A DNA stretch of 64,000 bases from Pachypanchax playfairii (lineage: Eukaryota > Chordata > Actinopteri > Cyprinodontiformes > Aplocheilidae). The stretch's first letter is position 1; each line of letters begins with the position of its first letter. The notes below the pieces were generated by a model. It was not told the DNA's origin, searched no databases, and saw only the letters and a program-made list of their open reading frames with translations. Below are positions 39,301 to 51,428 of the stretch, piece after piece. The position numbers and the translations under genes were made by a program. The DNA lies in contig SSNP01000094.1 in NCBI GenBank assembly GCA_006937955.1, positions 1,329,753 to 1,393,752 of the forward strand. The letters are read 5' to 3'.

Positions 39301-41775
39301 AAAAAAGGATCAAATCTGAATTCAGGAGCAGTTCCACGTGCACTCTTGGATTTTGTGGTTGTATCTGGTTTTATTCAGGTAAAAAAAAAAAAAAAAAGGA
39401 AATGCACCGTGTGAGGAGACAGAGAACCTTAAACATGTTTTGTCCTGCTTCAGTTAACCCACCGTTCGTTAGTGATTCAAGTCTCCTGCACTTTCACAGT
39501 AAGAGCATGAAAGAAGGTCTGTGGTTCTTCCAACATTCCACCACTCTCCAAAATCAGCTTTTCTTTCTCTCAATGTGAACAGAATTATGCAAGCTTTTTT
39601 CTTGTTTACTTTTCATTTTGATTTGTGGGGTTAATTTATTGTCTGTTGCTCATTTTGTGCAGTGGCATATATATATAAAAACTACTTTTTCACATGTAGA
39701 GGAACATTTTTTTAACGTGTAAAATCAAAGGTAGAGTGTTGAAATATAAAACTTGCAGAAAAAATATATTTCCTCCCTTGCCAAAGTTATATGCAATGTT
39801 TAGTTCATTTTCAACTATTTTTAACTGCATGTGTAAAGGCTATTATGAGCATGTTTCTACGTTTTCTTCAACAGAACTTTAAAAAAATGCTTTTATATTG
39901 TCCAAATCATGGAGTGAAGTTATTATGTCTTGATGCCAAGTATGTATTTAAATCAAATATTTCTTCATATTGTACTCAGCAGGCAGATAACACCTGGTGT
40001 TGAATTATCCATTCCCAGAAAATGACTGAAAACAATAAGTACAGTTTATCTTCTACTTCAAGAAATTTGCACAAAATTGTAGCTATACCTATAAAATAAG
40101 TTATAAAATATATTTGTATTCATAAACCTCAAATAATCTATTGTAAAAAAAACAGGGTACAAAGAACTATAAGTATACAGGTAAAAGACAAGCAGATGTC
40201 CGATACTAAAACATTCCAGAGTTTAGCTTTTTGCACAATGTGTGTTTTGCCCAACAATATAGAATGTTTTCATTTGATTAAATCCTTAAATTATTGGAGC
40301 ACAGTTCATATATGGCTAACTCAGGAATGAAAGCAGTGCTGATCTTATACATCAGTTCTTTAAATCCCTGTTTCTTTTTTAACAGGATGTCAGCATGCTT
40401 TGCATTTACTATCAAACCTTGTACTGTTATGCCAACTCAAGAAAACTGTCCTCTAACCTAAGAGTTTGATTTTTGGAGCTTTATCATTCAGATTTAACCC
40501 CTTAGATCCAGCAAATCACTGCCCACATACCAAACAAGAAACAAAACAGCTAATGTAGCACTGCAAGCCTGCTCACACATCAGGTTTTTACTCTTGACTG
40601 TTAATATCTTGTGGGCATGGCTGTGATAAACTACGCAGGTATTATCGTTTTCACCAAACTCTCTTGTAAATTTATTCTGCAGAACAGTAGCAAACGATTC
40701 GATTCCTCAGGAACGTACCATGCAAAGAGCCATCTCCTTCTTGCTCCAGATTTTCCAGCCCTTACTCTTTATTCTCTTACCAGAAGGACCTTAGAAGATG
40801 TAATTAATCCTAAAGGGCTGGTGACTCCTCAGACATGTTAAAAATGCCCATCATTATAAACATAATGGCTTTTTTTAACACCAGAAATTAAAGAGCCATA
40901 GTTAATATACATTTTGACCGTTACTTTATTTTGAAAGAGCACAGTGTGCGTTTATGAGCCAAGAGAAATCAAACCCATTTATTCCATTAGGTGCTGAAAT
41001 GATCTGCATTAAAATCAAAAATTAGACATCTTGTTTGAATGAAAAGCTTTTTGAAGTTTTTAATAAGAGAAATGTTGTTATTTATTCATATGACATTTTA
41101 TTGAAATAAAGTAGAATCAAATCACACGAAAGGTTTCTGTCTCCCCCCTCTCCCCCGTCTTATACTGGTGCTCATGGGCTGCAGTGTGAACATGTCAGCA
41201 TTCAGGAAATGAACCCTCAGGTCTTTAATCTGCCATGATATCAGTAATGTTTACTTTATCTCATTACACTCAGAGGCAGATCAGAGCAGTTAAAATCACC
41301 ATCCAGATTCAACTAAATAGACAATATTTGTTTCTCTACAAGTCTGTTGAATTCCAAAAGCTTTTTAATGAATTTTAAAAGATAAAAAAGTATTTTTTAA
41401 CAGGTCTAGTCTAATATTTTTACTGAACTACCCTTAAATGGTGAGTTTTCAGGGAAGAGGGGGGAGCAAGGTAAATCGTGGCCAATAATGATTATGATAA
41501 TTAAATAAAAGAAGAAATAGTTTTTAACCCTAGAAAACTGATGATCTTTAGCAGAGCTTTTACATTTATCTGGTACATTTTTTCAGATGTAAAACAGGAA
41601 CAATGTACTTTTACATTTACACACACACACTGCTGCTTTGTGATCTTTATTAATAAATTAAAATATACTGCAGATTAGACAACAAGAGCAACAAACCTTC
41701 ACTGAAGGTTCACTGTATATTTCTGACTGGTGTACTGTATGTAAAGAGAGAATAAAATCTTGAATGTTACATCAA
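36374..41775 (+). other. Probable long 3' UTR of the connexin gene
   Basis: The 5.4 kb after the stop codon lack any repeat family that I could recognise, in contrast to the dense repeats on both sides. Candidate polyadenylation signals on the + strand include AATAAA near 37303, 38784 and 41106 and a well-formed one at 41751-41756, with TGTA-rich sequence before it and a TG-rich stretch about 60-120 bases after it. I take 41751 as the most likely distal site. The extent of the UTR is an inference, as transcription may end at an earlier signal. No further gene is seen here. Confidence 0.4.
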
Positions 41776-42699
41776 ACCTGAATCGGACTTGTTCCTGCTG
41801 ATTTATGACCTAAATGTGTTTATGCCTTCATGTGATTATTATTGTGTTGATAGTGTGGAAAATTTAAGGAGGATCTTATACGCCATGATTATGATGACAT
41901 TTTTTTTTATGTGAAGGAAACTGAGCTTAGTGGCTCTAGTTCATATTGATAGAAATCTAAAAATAGATAGAAAAGGGAACTTGGAGAGATGTGTGCAGCA
42001 CAGCTGGTTGGTGTAATGACATGTCTGAACTCAGTAGGTTACTCTGAAATGTTTTAGGAGGATTAAACCCGTTTCCCTCCTTATAAGAGAAAATGAACCA
42101 TATCTCTGTGTTTGTGCCGTCAAATTTGAAAAAACATACAAATACTGGATGTATTCACAAAATGTGTTATATGCAGGTATTTGCTCCTAATTTCTGAACC
42201 ATTATACATTTGTGTTCAGCCCTCATTCACCCTCCGCAGCAAGGTCACATGGTAGCTCTGCTCGACTAGGATTGAAGGCTTGTTGCCATGGTGATAAGCC
42301 AGCTGGTAATATCTCTAAGCGTAGCAAGGATTAATCTGCTGACAGATGGCTGGCTGCTCCGCGTCACTTCCTAAAACACAAACATATACAGGATTCATGG
42401 TCTCCATCATCATCATCTTCATCCCTTTTGTTCCCTTATCCTTTCACATTGTCTTCACTGCTGTCTGTTTACACATCATCATCATCATCATCGTATCCCC
42501 AAAACATAGATCAGACCTCACCTAGACAATCTACAGTCAACAGCAGGTGTTTTCTGAATCGCTGCAACATCACAGCAGGATCAATACATCAGGCTGAGGT
42601 TAATTTAATGTTCCCACCTTCCCCAGAGCGTCGTGAAAATATGAACAATATTTCATGTTTCAGGATTTCTGAGACAAAGAATTCTTTGAGATGTTTTAA

Positions 42700-43145
42700 A
42701 TGAGCATGATTGTTCAAAAAAGGGGAATCCGCACACTTCAATCTGCGATTGTGAGAGATGTTTTTATTCCAGCTTTTGGTCAAGGACCTTCATCAGGAGT
42801 AGTGTATGTTCATACAAACAGTCTTCAATTAAAAAGGACAGTTAATTCAATACAGCAAAGCATCATGGGAAGTAGAGTCCCAATCAATGAAAAAACATAG
42901 TGCACTTCACATTAAAAGCCTTCAAAGTCATCTCAAAATAACCGAGAGACTTTTTACATCAGGCTAAAGAAGCCATCATAAAGCAAAGCTATAAAGTAAT
43001 AAAAATACAGCATCACATATATGTATTACTTTATAGGAATACAGACATCTCAAAATCCTCATTTAAACCTAGTGGTTGAAATGTATTTAAAGTGTAAATC
43101 CAGAACAGTTCTCGTAGGCAGAGTTTTTTAAAAGCCCAGACTTCC
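42700..43145 (-). mobile_element. Retroelement 3' end with GIY-YIG-like C-terminus
   Basis: The minus strand from about 43143 to 43030 reads WAFKKLCLRELFWIYTLNTF and QPLGLNEDFEMSVFL followed by a stop. The pattern RE.FWI.TL....P.GLNE is typical of the C-terminal end of GIY-YIG endonuclease domains of Penelope-like elements. Downstream on the same strand is CTGATGAAGGTCCTTGACCA and AAAGCTGGAATAAAAACATC, a tail often seen behind such frames in vertebrates. Only the end of the element is present. The sequence up to 43430 is not identified. Confidence 0.55.
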
Positions 43146-43438
43146 CCACATTTCAGCCACATGCTGCTTTGTGTTAGCATGAGCAGCTAAAGACTTTCCC
43201 ACATGACCTTGCTCATCACATGTTGGGGAACCCCCTATAGCAAGCAAACAAGGTATATAATCACTACATATCATCCAGCTGCTCGACCTACAGACTCCAC
43301 AGTACCAGCCTCACTGTGCTGGATTATTCACTGTGTTCAGCAACCGATAATGGTGCCCGCTGCTCTGCCAGCTATTGACAGGTAGATTTAAGCGTCATGC
43401 CCATCAGCATAAATATTTTATTATAATTTACTTTAAAT

Positions 43439-44086
43439 TAGGGCCGGGACTTTAACGCGTTAATTAAGATTAATTAATTACACAAAAATAACGCGTTAAT
43501 TTTTTTAACGCATTTTAATCGCACTTATTTAAGCACCGCAGAACATCTCTCATGAGTTTCAGCGGACCGATTATACTGGAGCACCTACCAGCGTTCATTA
43601 TTTAGGACAACAACAAACCACAGTGAACATGAATGAAGAAGCGACCGCTTTGATTGGCCCCGTGGATGGGAAGTTTTGTTATAAAAAATGACTGGATGGA
43701 AGCGTGGATAAGAGCATGTGTGCAAGCTATGCAGCAAGGAATTTGCACATCACCGCAGCACATCGGGCCTGAAGTATCACCTCAATGTTAAACATATAGC
43801 AGCTAGCGTGGACGTTAGCCCGACTCCGAGTACAAGTGTAGACATTTTCTACACTTAATGCACTGGTCTGTTGGACTTGGTTGAACAAAAATAAACAATA
43901 TTTTGTTGCTTAAGCTTATGTGTATTCAGTCATGATTCAATGGTATACTAAAAATCCGTTTGAAAAAAATTCTCACTGTTCTCTGGTCAAATATTTATAT
44001 GCGATTAAAATGCAATTAATTTTGATTAATTAATTACAAAGCCTCTAATTAATTAGATTAAAATTTTTAATCGAGTCCCGGCCCTA
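43439..44086 (+). mobile_element. Non-autonomous hAT element with perfect target duplication
   Basis: The terminal inverted repeats TAGGGCCGGGACT are flanked by the identical 8-base duplication CTTTAAAT (43431-43438 and 44087-44094), the hallmark of hAT transposons. Subterminal regions are rich in TTAATTAA, ACGCGTTAA and TTTTAATCGC. The 648 bp element keeps a small coding remnant (see 43712-43858) but no catalytic domain, so it depends on a transposase made elsewhere. Confidence 0.92.
43712..43858 (+). pseudogene. BED-type zinc finger remnant of a hAT transposase
   Basis: From 43721 the frame reads CKLCSKEFAHHRSTSGLKYH, LNVKHIAASVDVSPTPSTSV and DIFYT before a stop. C-X2-C...H-X4-H is the BED finger found at the N-terminus of hAT transposases and in host genes derived from them. 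An in-frame stop (TAA, 43709) lies just upstream of the finger, so the original N-terminus is broken. The downstream catalytic region has been deleted. Confidence 0.8.
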
Positions 44087-44370
44087 CTTTAAATATAATT
44101 TCTAAAGAAAATGCTGTATTTTCATTCTACTTACCTCTAAACACCCCATGGAGGCACTATTTTGTTAAAAATATTGTTTTTTTATTCAAATATTTTATAT
44201 TGTACCTTTAAGACTACCAAATTATTTTAGAGAAAGTCAACACACAACTAGGCAGCGACATTATCAATTATTTTAAGTTGAGTCAACTTGGATTTTTTTT
44301 TACAGTGTAGTACTGACACTTCCTATTGGCCTCTTTCTACTTTCTGTGTCTCCATAATATTACATTAAAC

Positions 44371-44463
44371 ATTTTATTTTATTTTATTTTATTTTATTTT
44401 ATTTTATTTTATTTTATTTTATTTTATTTTATTTTATTTTATTTTATTTTATTTTATTTTATT
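44371..44463 (+). repeat. (ATTTT)n pentanucleotide microsatellite
   Basis: Eighteen uninterrupted ATTTT units. It follows closely after the hAT element. Confidence 0.96.
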
Positions 44464-45417
44464 GCTGCCTTTTCAATTCTCTCTCTTCCCTGACCCCAGT
44501 TGGTGTTTTTTTGTTCCTGTTTCCTGCAAGTATATTGGCAGACAGGTCCAGCTTTCTACTGCTCCCTCCGGTCAGAGTTCGGGCCCCAACCTCCAGTAGT
44601 CACACCTGTGTTCACTTCCTCATTAAGAAAACTTTGATATTTTTACCTGGCCTCTGCCTCGGTGCCAGAACATTCTCTCTAGTACTTGTTTCTTTATCGC
44701 TCCTCCTAGAGAAAGATCTTCTAAATGTTCATCTCAATGATAAATTCCCCTTCTGGAATAATAATAGTGAAAACTGCGCCTAACAGCTGGGACCCTCCAT
44801 CTGAGTATCTAGGATTTATCAGAACACACACCCCACCTGGAAATCTTGCCTGCTGTCTGCTGTTCATCTACCTGTCTCCTGGATCCACCTGCACCTCGGT
44901 CTTCGATTTCGGTTTCACTCCTTGGTCTATTAGGCTCTTCTCAGCCTTGTGTTCACCTGTGATATGAAAAAAGTCAAATAAATCAAATTCTTTCTTATAC
45001 GTCATTAACATCAAGCACTTCTCTCAACCAGATCCTAATTAACCTCTTCAGATCCAGTTCCCGAGATTAACCCACAGCAAATATCTGTAAATAAAACTTA
45101 ACTTTTGGGTCTTAGATTTAGGACAAACTGGACAAACCATGTAAGCAATAAAAGTCAAGCTATGAGAATGTCTTAAAGAAAAACCATGGAACACATTTTA
45201 GAACAGATTTAAAAATCTGATGAAGTTGCATTGTTTTGTATAATCCTAACAGAGTGCTTTACTCTCAGAGTGCAGGCTTACTTATAATTCCAAGAGTTTC
45301 TAAAAGCTGAATGTGACACAGTGTTCAGCCTTAATCAGATCCTTCAAATAATAAAACAGCTCCCGGTTGAGGAGGGCGACACATTCCCCTCCTTTTGAGA
45401 CTGCAATACATTTACCA
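44464..45417. other. Spacer, pyrimidine-rich in its first half
   Basis: From 44470 to about 44990 the + strand is rich in C and T and ends with an AATAAA near 44980, reminiscent of a decayed retroelement end. No coding motif or terminal repeat could be identified. The second half shows nothing. Confidence 0.3.
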
Positions 45418-45891
45418 TTAAAGAGGCCATTTCACAAAAATGTCATGACTTTGTGGTTATTTCTGAAGTATTAACCAGTAATATGAAACATTTTATATCT
45501 GATAAATGTTAAGAAACACTGATTAACAGACCTTTCAATCTCTCTGCAGGAAGATTTGTCCGGCTTTGGCTGCAACTAATTATTCATTATGCAAATTTGC
45601 TGGACTCAGATTGGCCAACAAACTAGCCAATGAGAGCACGGCTTCCTGTTTCCTTCCCTGCTGCACATGGCAACAGCGAACCAAGTAGCTTACTGTTAGA
45701 TACGTGTTTATGCTTTTAGCCAGCAGCATGCTAGGTGTGGTTTCAACTGCGGGAGCTGATGAATATTAACAAACAAGGTCTGTTAATCAGTGTTTCCTGA
45801 TGTTTTTTAGATATAAAATGTTTCATATTACTGGTTAATACTTAAGAAATAACCACAAAGTCCTGAAATTTGTATAAAATGGCCTTTTTAA
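45418..45891. mobile_element. Family A MITE copy 2, foldback derivative
   Basis: A 474 bp copy flanked by TTAA at both ends. The left arm (45418-45537) and the right arm (45774-45891) are inverted copies of each other over about 118 bases, both derived from the left end of family A. The ordinary right end (TTTCTGTTGAATATTTTAGC and neighbours) is missing. See findings. Confidence 0.85.
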
Positions 45892-47700
45892 GAGCGGGAA
45901 ACAACAATGGAGGACGTCAAGGTATTTTCGTACTTTCTACTCGGACGGTTGCTCTTTCTGAAGAAAAAACTCAGTGCACGACATTCGACAAGTCGTTGCA
46001 TTTGAGGTTGATCAAGTGTGATTCTGTGACATCACTTCCCATGCACACCGCCAGGCTAATTAGTGGCCAGCACTTCATAGGTAGACGTGTGATTGACATC
46101 ACTTTACTGGAGCAATCAGTCCATAAGTGGGCATGTTGGGTTGCTAGGTTAAAAAAAGTACTGGAAACGCGCCAGAACGGGTCTGAACTTACCGTACTGA
46201 CACTTACCTGTGTGCCAGGAAGGAGTCATTGTCCCTTCCTCATCTACTGAGGAAGATGTTCAATATCTCGTCGCATCTTCATCATCCTCTTCTAGACTCA
46301 CCTGCTATCTTTGGCTCTTCTCTCCTGGTTGACTCCTCCTTCCTAGTTTCTCCTCCATTCATCTCAAAAGAAAGACTCAGTAAGCAACCTGACTTATCAT
46401 ATCCTGATAGTTAAACTGTGACACATTGTTAATGAATTAATAAAACAAGTTTGTAATAAAACATTTTTCCACAGTTTTGTTTTATTTTTAGATTCACACA
46501 ACAGCTGCAGACTACTGAGAAAAGTACAAAAAAATGAAATGTTTTGACATTCGTGAACAAGCTACAGTCGTGATAAGTTAATAATTAATATTCTAAGACT
46601 TTAAACTATTTGTGAGCTCAAATCCTTTGGAGTGTCTAAACGTTTTCATGCTGCTGTTGATTCTGATAGTGATGTCCATTTTATTTATACAGCCCAATAA
46701 CAGATTAGCCTGGAGTGTAATTAGTCATATGACAGCCCCTATTCTTAGAGTTTTAATGGGGAAAAATATTGCCCTCAAGAATACTTGCCAAATTTTTAGA
46801 AAGCAAATATAATGCGTTGCTTTCACTGTCAGTTAATTCTAAAACACGTTATTTATTTTTTATGCTTTTTTTTCATTTAATGATGTGTGTTTATTGGATG
46901 TTGATTTGCAAATGAAAAACATGGAATTACATACAAGTAAACTAATACACCAGATGCCTTCAGTTATCAAACGCAGGTTGAGAAACACAAATAAAAAGAG
47001 TGAGAACTCTGAAAATTAACCGAAACAAGATGGGAAGCAGTAAACAGTCTCATCTTCATCAGACACAACCTTCATGTCCATTAACAGTTTTTATTTTTTA
47101 TCTTCCATTCTAATGAGCCTCCCATTTTCCTTTTAAACTGAGCCATTGCCCCAGAAACATGAACCAATTTCGATCAAGAAAGAATTTTATTACCATAATC
47201 ATAAACTCATGTTTAATACAAATGTTCAAAAATAAAAGGAGGAGATGAAGAGTGGAGGAAGATTAGAAAGTTGGTGGGGAATAATGAAAGAAATAAGAAA
47301 AGTACAGCGCATTGCAAGAAAACAAGAATGATGCCTTGAGGGGAAAGAAGAGGAGAAAGAGATGCAGAGTTTAAAAAAACATAGAAGAGACTGAAAAAAA
47401 TAGGAGAGTTGGGTAACAGGATCAAATACAAAGTGAAAAATAAATGAAGACGCCCTAATAAAATAATGTGTGGTAAGGCTGAGAAAAAGATTCATGTGAT
47501 GATGGAGAAAGGAACAGTGAGGTCTCACGCAGAACATGGGAACATGCTGGCTGTTCTGCCTGGCTGACTCCACTCTGTCTTCAGGGAGAGCAGCTGAGGA
47601 GGAGGATGAGGAGAGGAAGATGGGGAGAAGGAGGAGGATGGAGCTCATTTTTTACACTAAATACAGAACAGAGAAGTAGAGAGTAAGAGGTCAGGGAAAG
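45892..47700. other. Spacer, no recognised gene
   Basis: A frame of about 126 residues ends at 46250. It starts inside the MITE, shows no domain and is probably fortuitous. The rest, including the purine-rich stretch at 47220-47700, has only short or compositional frames on the minus strand. Confidence 0.35.
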
Positions 47701-47704
47701 AGCT

Positions 47705-47910
47705 GGGGATATCACAGGGTCTGAGAATAAGAGCACGAGGGAAAGTAGTGCTTAATCTAGGACGATATCCTGGTGTCATGTTGTTACAACAAAAGTGGCC
47801 TTCAGAGAGTTAGAGAGACAAAATGAGAAACACTGATGGTGGTCCATGTTAGATGGTAAGAGATACAAAATAGTTTAAAAGATGGTAAAGAATGAAGAAG
47901 AAAGACGGTG
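47705..47910 (+). repeat. Local duplication, copy without transposon
   Basis: This sequence (GATATCACAGGGTCTGAGAA ... GATGGTAAAGAATGA) is repeated at 49860-50770. The later copy carries the family C element at 49941-50624 exactly where this copy reads GTTGTTACAACAAAA. This copy therefore represents the empty site. Confidence 0.75.
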
Positions 47911-49279
47911 TTTTACAAAAAGGCTGAACAGTTAGATAATAAGTGTAAATGATCATAAGTCACGAGAACAGAATAAAACAGAAGAAGAAGAAGAGATAAG
48001 AAGAAGGGATGGAATGGTGTCAGAGTGATTCTGAGATGGTGAGGCAGTAGCTCTGGGCAGGGTGAGAGGAAGTGATGCGTACGCTAACAGGAAGAAGCAG
48101 ATCTCAAAGGCATGCGCCAATCAAACACCAGTTCTCCCAGGCGCCCTCCTTGACCGCCAGCATGAACATGCAGACATTACCAGCATGTGAAAACACACAT
48201 GCACTAAAATGTACTCATTAAAAAGGCCTGCAGGGGACGCTTGATCCATTTTTCTTATTGAATAAGCATTTGCAACAAGATTTTTCACCATCTAAAACAT
48301 GAAGGGGTCACACATTCTCACACATATACAGGACAGATTGCAGGATCAGTGTCCAGACAGTGACTACAGTCTCTGTCATGGACTCTGTCTTATTCATTAG
48401 TCTCTTTGCTTCTGCAAACTAAGTTGCTTTTACTTTTATCTGTCCAAACAAACTCATACTATTTAAGTTTATAGTTTATATGTCTTAAAGTAAAAGCAGC
48501 ACATTAGAGCTTTATTTTGAAAGCACAGCCTCAAAGTTATTACACAGATTATTAAAGATATCATGGATTTCAGTCAAACTTTATATCAGTGAATCATCAG
48601 CCCTTTCCCAGAGATCAATGTGACATATTTAGAATCAGCTGATTCCTTCTAAGACTGTGAATGTGCCACTTTCCTCATACTGTGAACAACTGAATGCAGC
48701 AGACCTCAAAAACTGTAATGATGAGCCCAAATTATTTACCATTATTAGACCTTCAATTACTTCAAGGTACTGTGAATTAGGCTATAAACAGGTTAAGCTA
48801 ATCCTGTGTCCGTTCTGCTTGCAGCAAAACAAAGAGACAGAAGATGAGAAAGAAGCTGATGTTGTCAGGATTCTGGGATTCTCGTGAGTTCTTTTCTATC
48901 TTTTCTAGGTTGAGAGACAGATTTCACTTTCTTGAGGCAAGACGGGACCTTTCGCTGCCTTCTTCTCTTTTGGCTGACTCTCTGTAACTCACAACAGGTG
49001 AATAGACCAGTATAGTTATCATTATTGTTATTGGAAGAAGTCACGAGAATTATTGTATTACAACACAAAACACCTTTTTATCCCAGGCGTTTCGAGGGCC
49101 TCTCCCTTACTGTATATTCTGGTGAAGTGGATCAGAGAGTCCATGTCTTGATAAATTTGTTGGCATGTATCTTGACGTCATGTGAAGGAGGAGGCTGATG
49201 ATTTCTCCACTTTGGAATCAGTAACTTCAGCCACTCTTTGTTATGATAAGGCTGAGGAAGTTCAGACCTAGACAGAACT

Positions 49280-49557
49280 ATGGAAGCCTATTCCTGCCAC
49301 TTTCAAGAAAAAAAAGAAAAACATAACTCATAATTATGAGATACTAAATCATAATTATGAGAATTTCAGTCACAATTAAGAGATACCATTATTATATACT
49401 ACTATGTTACTATTGCTATTTCATTTTATACATATGTGTAAAAAGATACGGTCAAAGCCACAACTGAGGAGCACCGGGTTCTAATAAATGACTTAGCATC
49501 TCATAATTATGAGTTATGTTTTTATTTTTTTTCAGGGTGGCGGGAATGAGCTTCCAT
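49280..49557. mobile_element. 278 bp MITE with long imperfect TIRs
   Basis: The left end ATGGAAGCCTATTCCTGCCA and the complement of the right end, ATGGAAGCTCATTCCCGCCA, pair over about 60 bases. Both arms carry AACATAACTCATAATTATGA. CAGAAC stands directly on both sides, suggesting a 6-7 base target duplication. It has no coding capacity. The superfamily is uncertain. Confidence 0.8.
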
Positions 49558-49940
49558 ACAGAACAGAAGAAGGGACAAAGCCTACTGTTTTACCACAACA
49601 CACCTTCTATGTACATAAATACTCACAGGAAACTTTATTAGGTAAATATTGCAAGAACTGAGTTGGATTCTTCTTTGCCTTCAGAGCAAACTTAATTATT
49701 TGTAGCAGAAATGTACCATTTCTTAAAGATTTTAGTCAGTGTAGCATCAGGCAGTGGCTGCAGATTTGTCTGATGCACATTAATGACATTAATCTTCTAT
49801 TTCACCTCAAACCAAAGGTTCTCTGCTAGTTTGAGATCTGGTGACTGTGGAGGCTACTGGAGATATCAAAGGGTCTGAGAAAAAGAGAGCACGAGGGAAA
49901 GTAATGCTTCATCTGAGACAATATACTGACTGTTATGTTG

Positions 49941-50624
49941 TTAAATCAGTACAAAATAACTTTAATAAGTTTAATCTACTGTTATGAAACTTGTCTAAGT
50001 GAATACTCACTGAAAATCATGTTCAGCTTCATATTAGACACTCTGGACGTCTCTGGTCCTCCATATTACACTTAATACCTTCAGTAATTCAGGTCGCAGC
50101 AGGAAGTGGTGTTCTGGTGATTTATGCTGCCCTGATGAAAAATGCTGCCATAATACAAATTGACAACTTATTTCATAACAAGATGTCATTAGAAGTTTAT
50201 ACAGTATTCTTGTTTATGGTGAGTGTGTCCTGTTAATTATTTAAACATATTTTTATGATCCTTCCCTGATATTTTCTATGTAAAATCCCTCTGGGTCCTT
50301 ATCGGCCATTGTTGGGTCCTTCTCCTCTGGGTGTGTCCAAACATTTGCCTGTTGCTCTGACAATACAAAGAAAGTAAAAATAACATCATATTTAGTGTTT
50401 CTGTCCTGGGAGAATTTATTTGATAGGTAAAATGTATTTATGTAAAAATATAGAAACAAAAAACAAACAATAAATCTGTTTATTGAAGTCTAGACTGTAG
50501 AACGGCACATGTGCAGAAGGAATCGGTAGCACATCTCAACAGGTAGCAGATTTCAACAGAACACTGGTTCCAGCAACGGCTGTCTGAGACACGACTGCAG
50601 AAAAGTTATTTAGTACTGCTTTAA
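49941..50624. mobile_element. TTAA-flanked TIR element, family C copy 2
   Basis: The uninterrupted 684 bp copy of the element at 11120. TTAA lies at 49941-49944 and 50621-50624. The interior aligns with copy 1 throughout (for example GTTTATACAGTATTCTTGTT and GTCCTTATCGGCCATTGTTG). It lies inside the second copy of the local duplication at 49860-50770. Confidence 0.85.
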
Positions 50625-51428
50625 AACAAAATGGGGCTTTTTGAGAGTTAAAAGAGAGTAGAGAGAGACAAATTGAGAAAGACTGGGGGAGGGAGGAGGC
50701 ACCATGTTGGATGGGATGAAATGAAAAGAAATACAAAATTGTTTTAAAAAATGGTAAAGAATGATTGAAGGAAGTAGAAACAGACTCAAGAACTGATAGA
50801 AAGATGGAAAGTTGTGGAAGTTGCTTCAGCGTTACCCCTCAATGCTGTGACCCCCAAACTGAGAGAGGGGCTCCAACGGATCCCAGAAGCAACATCTAAA
50901 GTGATTCATTTCACCTTCACCCAAGAGTTCAAATCCGCCTCACGCAAATCTCATTAATAGTTCTCAAAGTTCTTCCTGACATTTATTTGTGTGTGTTGTG
51001 AAGGCAGCTGACTCATCTGTGTGCATAACATATATTCATGAACCCGAAGGGGAAGAATTATTGATGGCACTTTGGCTCATAGCTACATCCTCAGTCAAAT
51101 GACTAACTGCTGATGCTGACAGATTTCCTGTAAAATTATGAAAAAGGAAAGTGACAGTTAAAACTTACAGTACTTTGCAACTTGTCTAACCTTTCAGAAC
51201 CTTTCAGTAAAATATACTTTTTCTTACTAATCTGAACGTTTCTATTTCTAACTATTAAATTCATTAAATAGATTATGAACAAACATCATTAAAACACCAT
51301 TATTATACAATAACATACAAACATTGCACACTTTGAAATGATATGATTATATAGCAGCTGTGTTGCAGCTTCATGCAGATTCTAGTTTTACAGTTAAATT
51401 AGCTTATTTTATTATTTCTACCTGCATG

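Noticed and set aside
45870..46250. 126-residue frame on the + strand
   Set aside because: Starts inside the family A foldback MITE, has no domain and no splice support.
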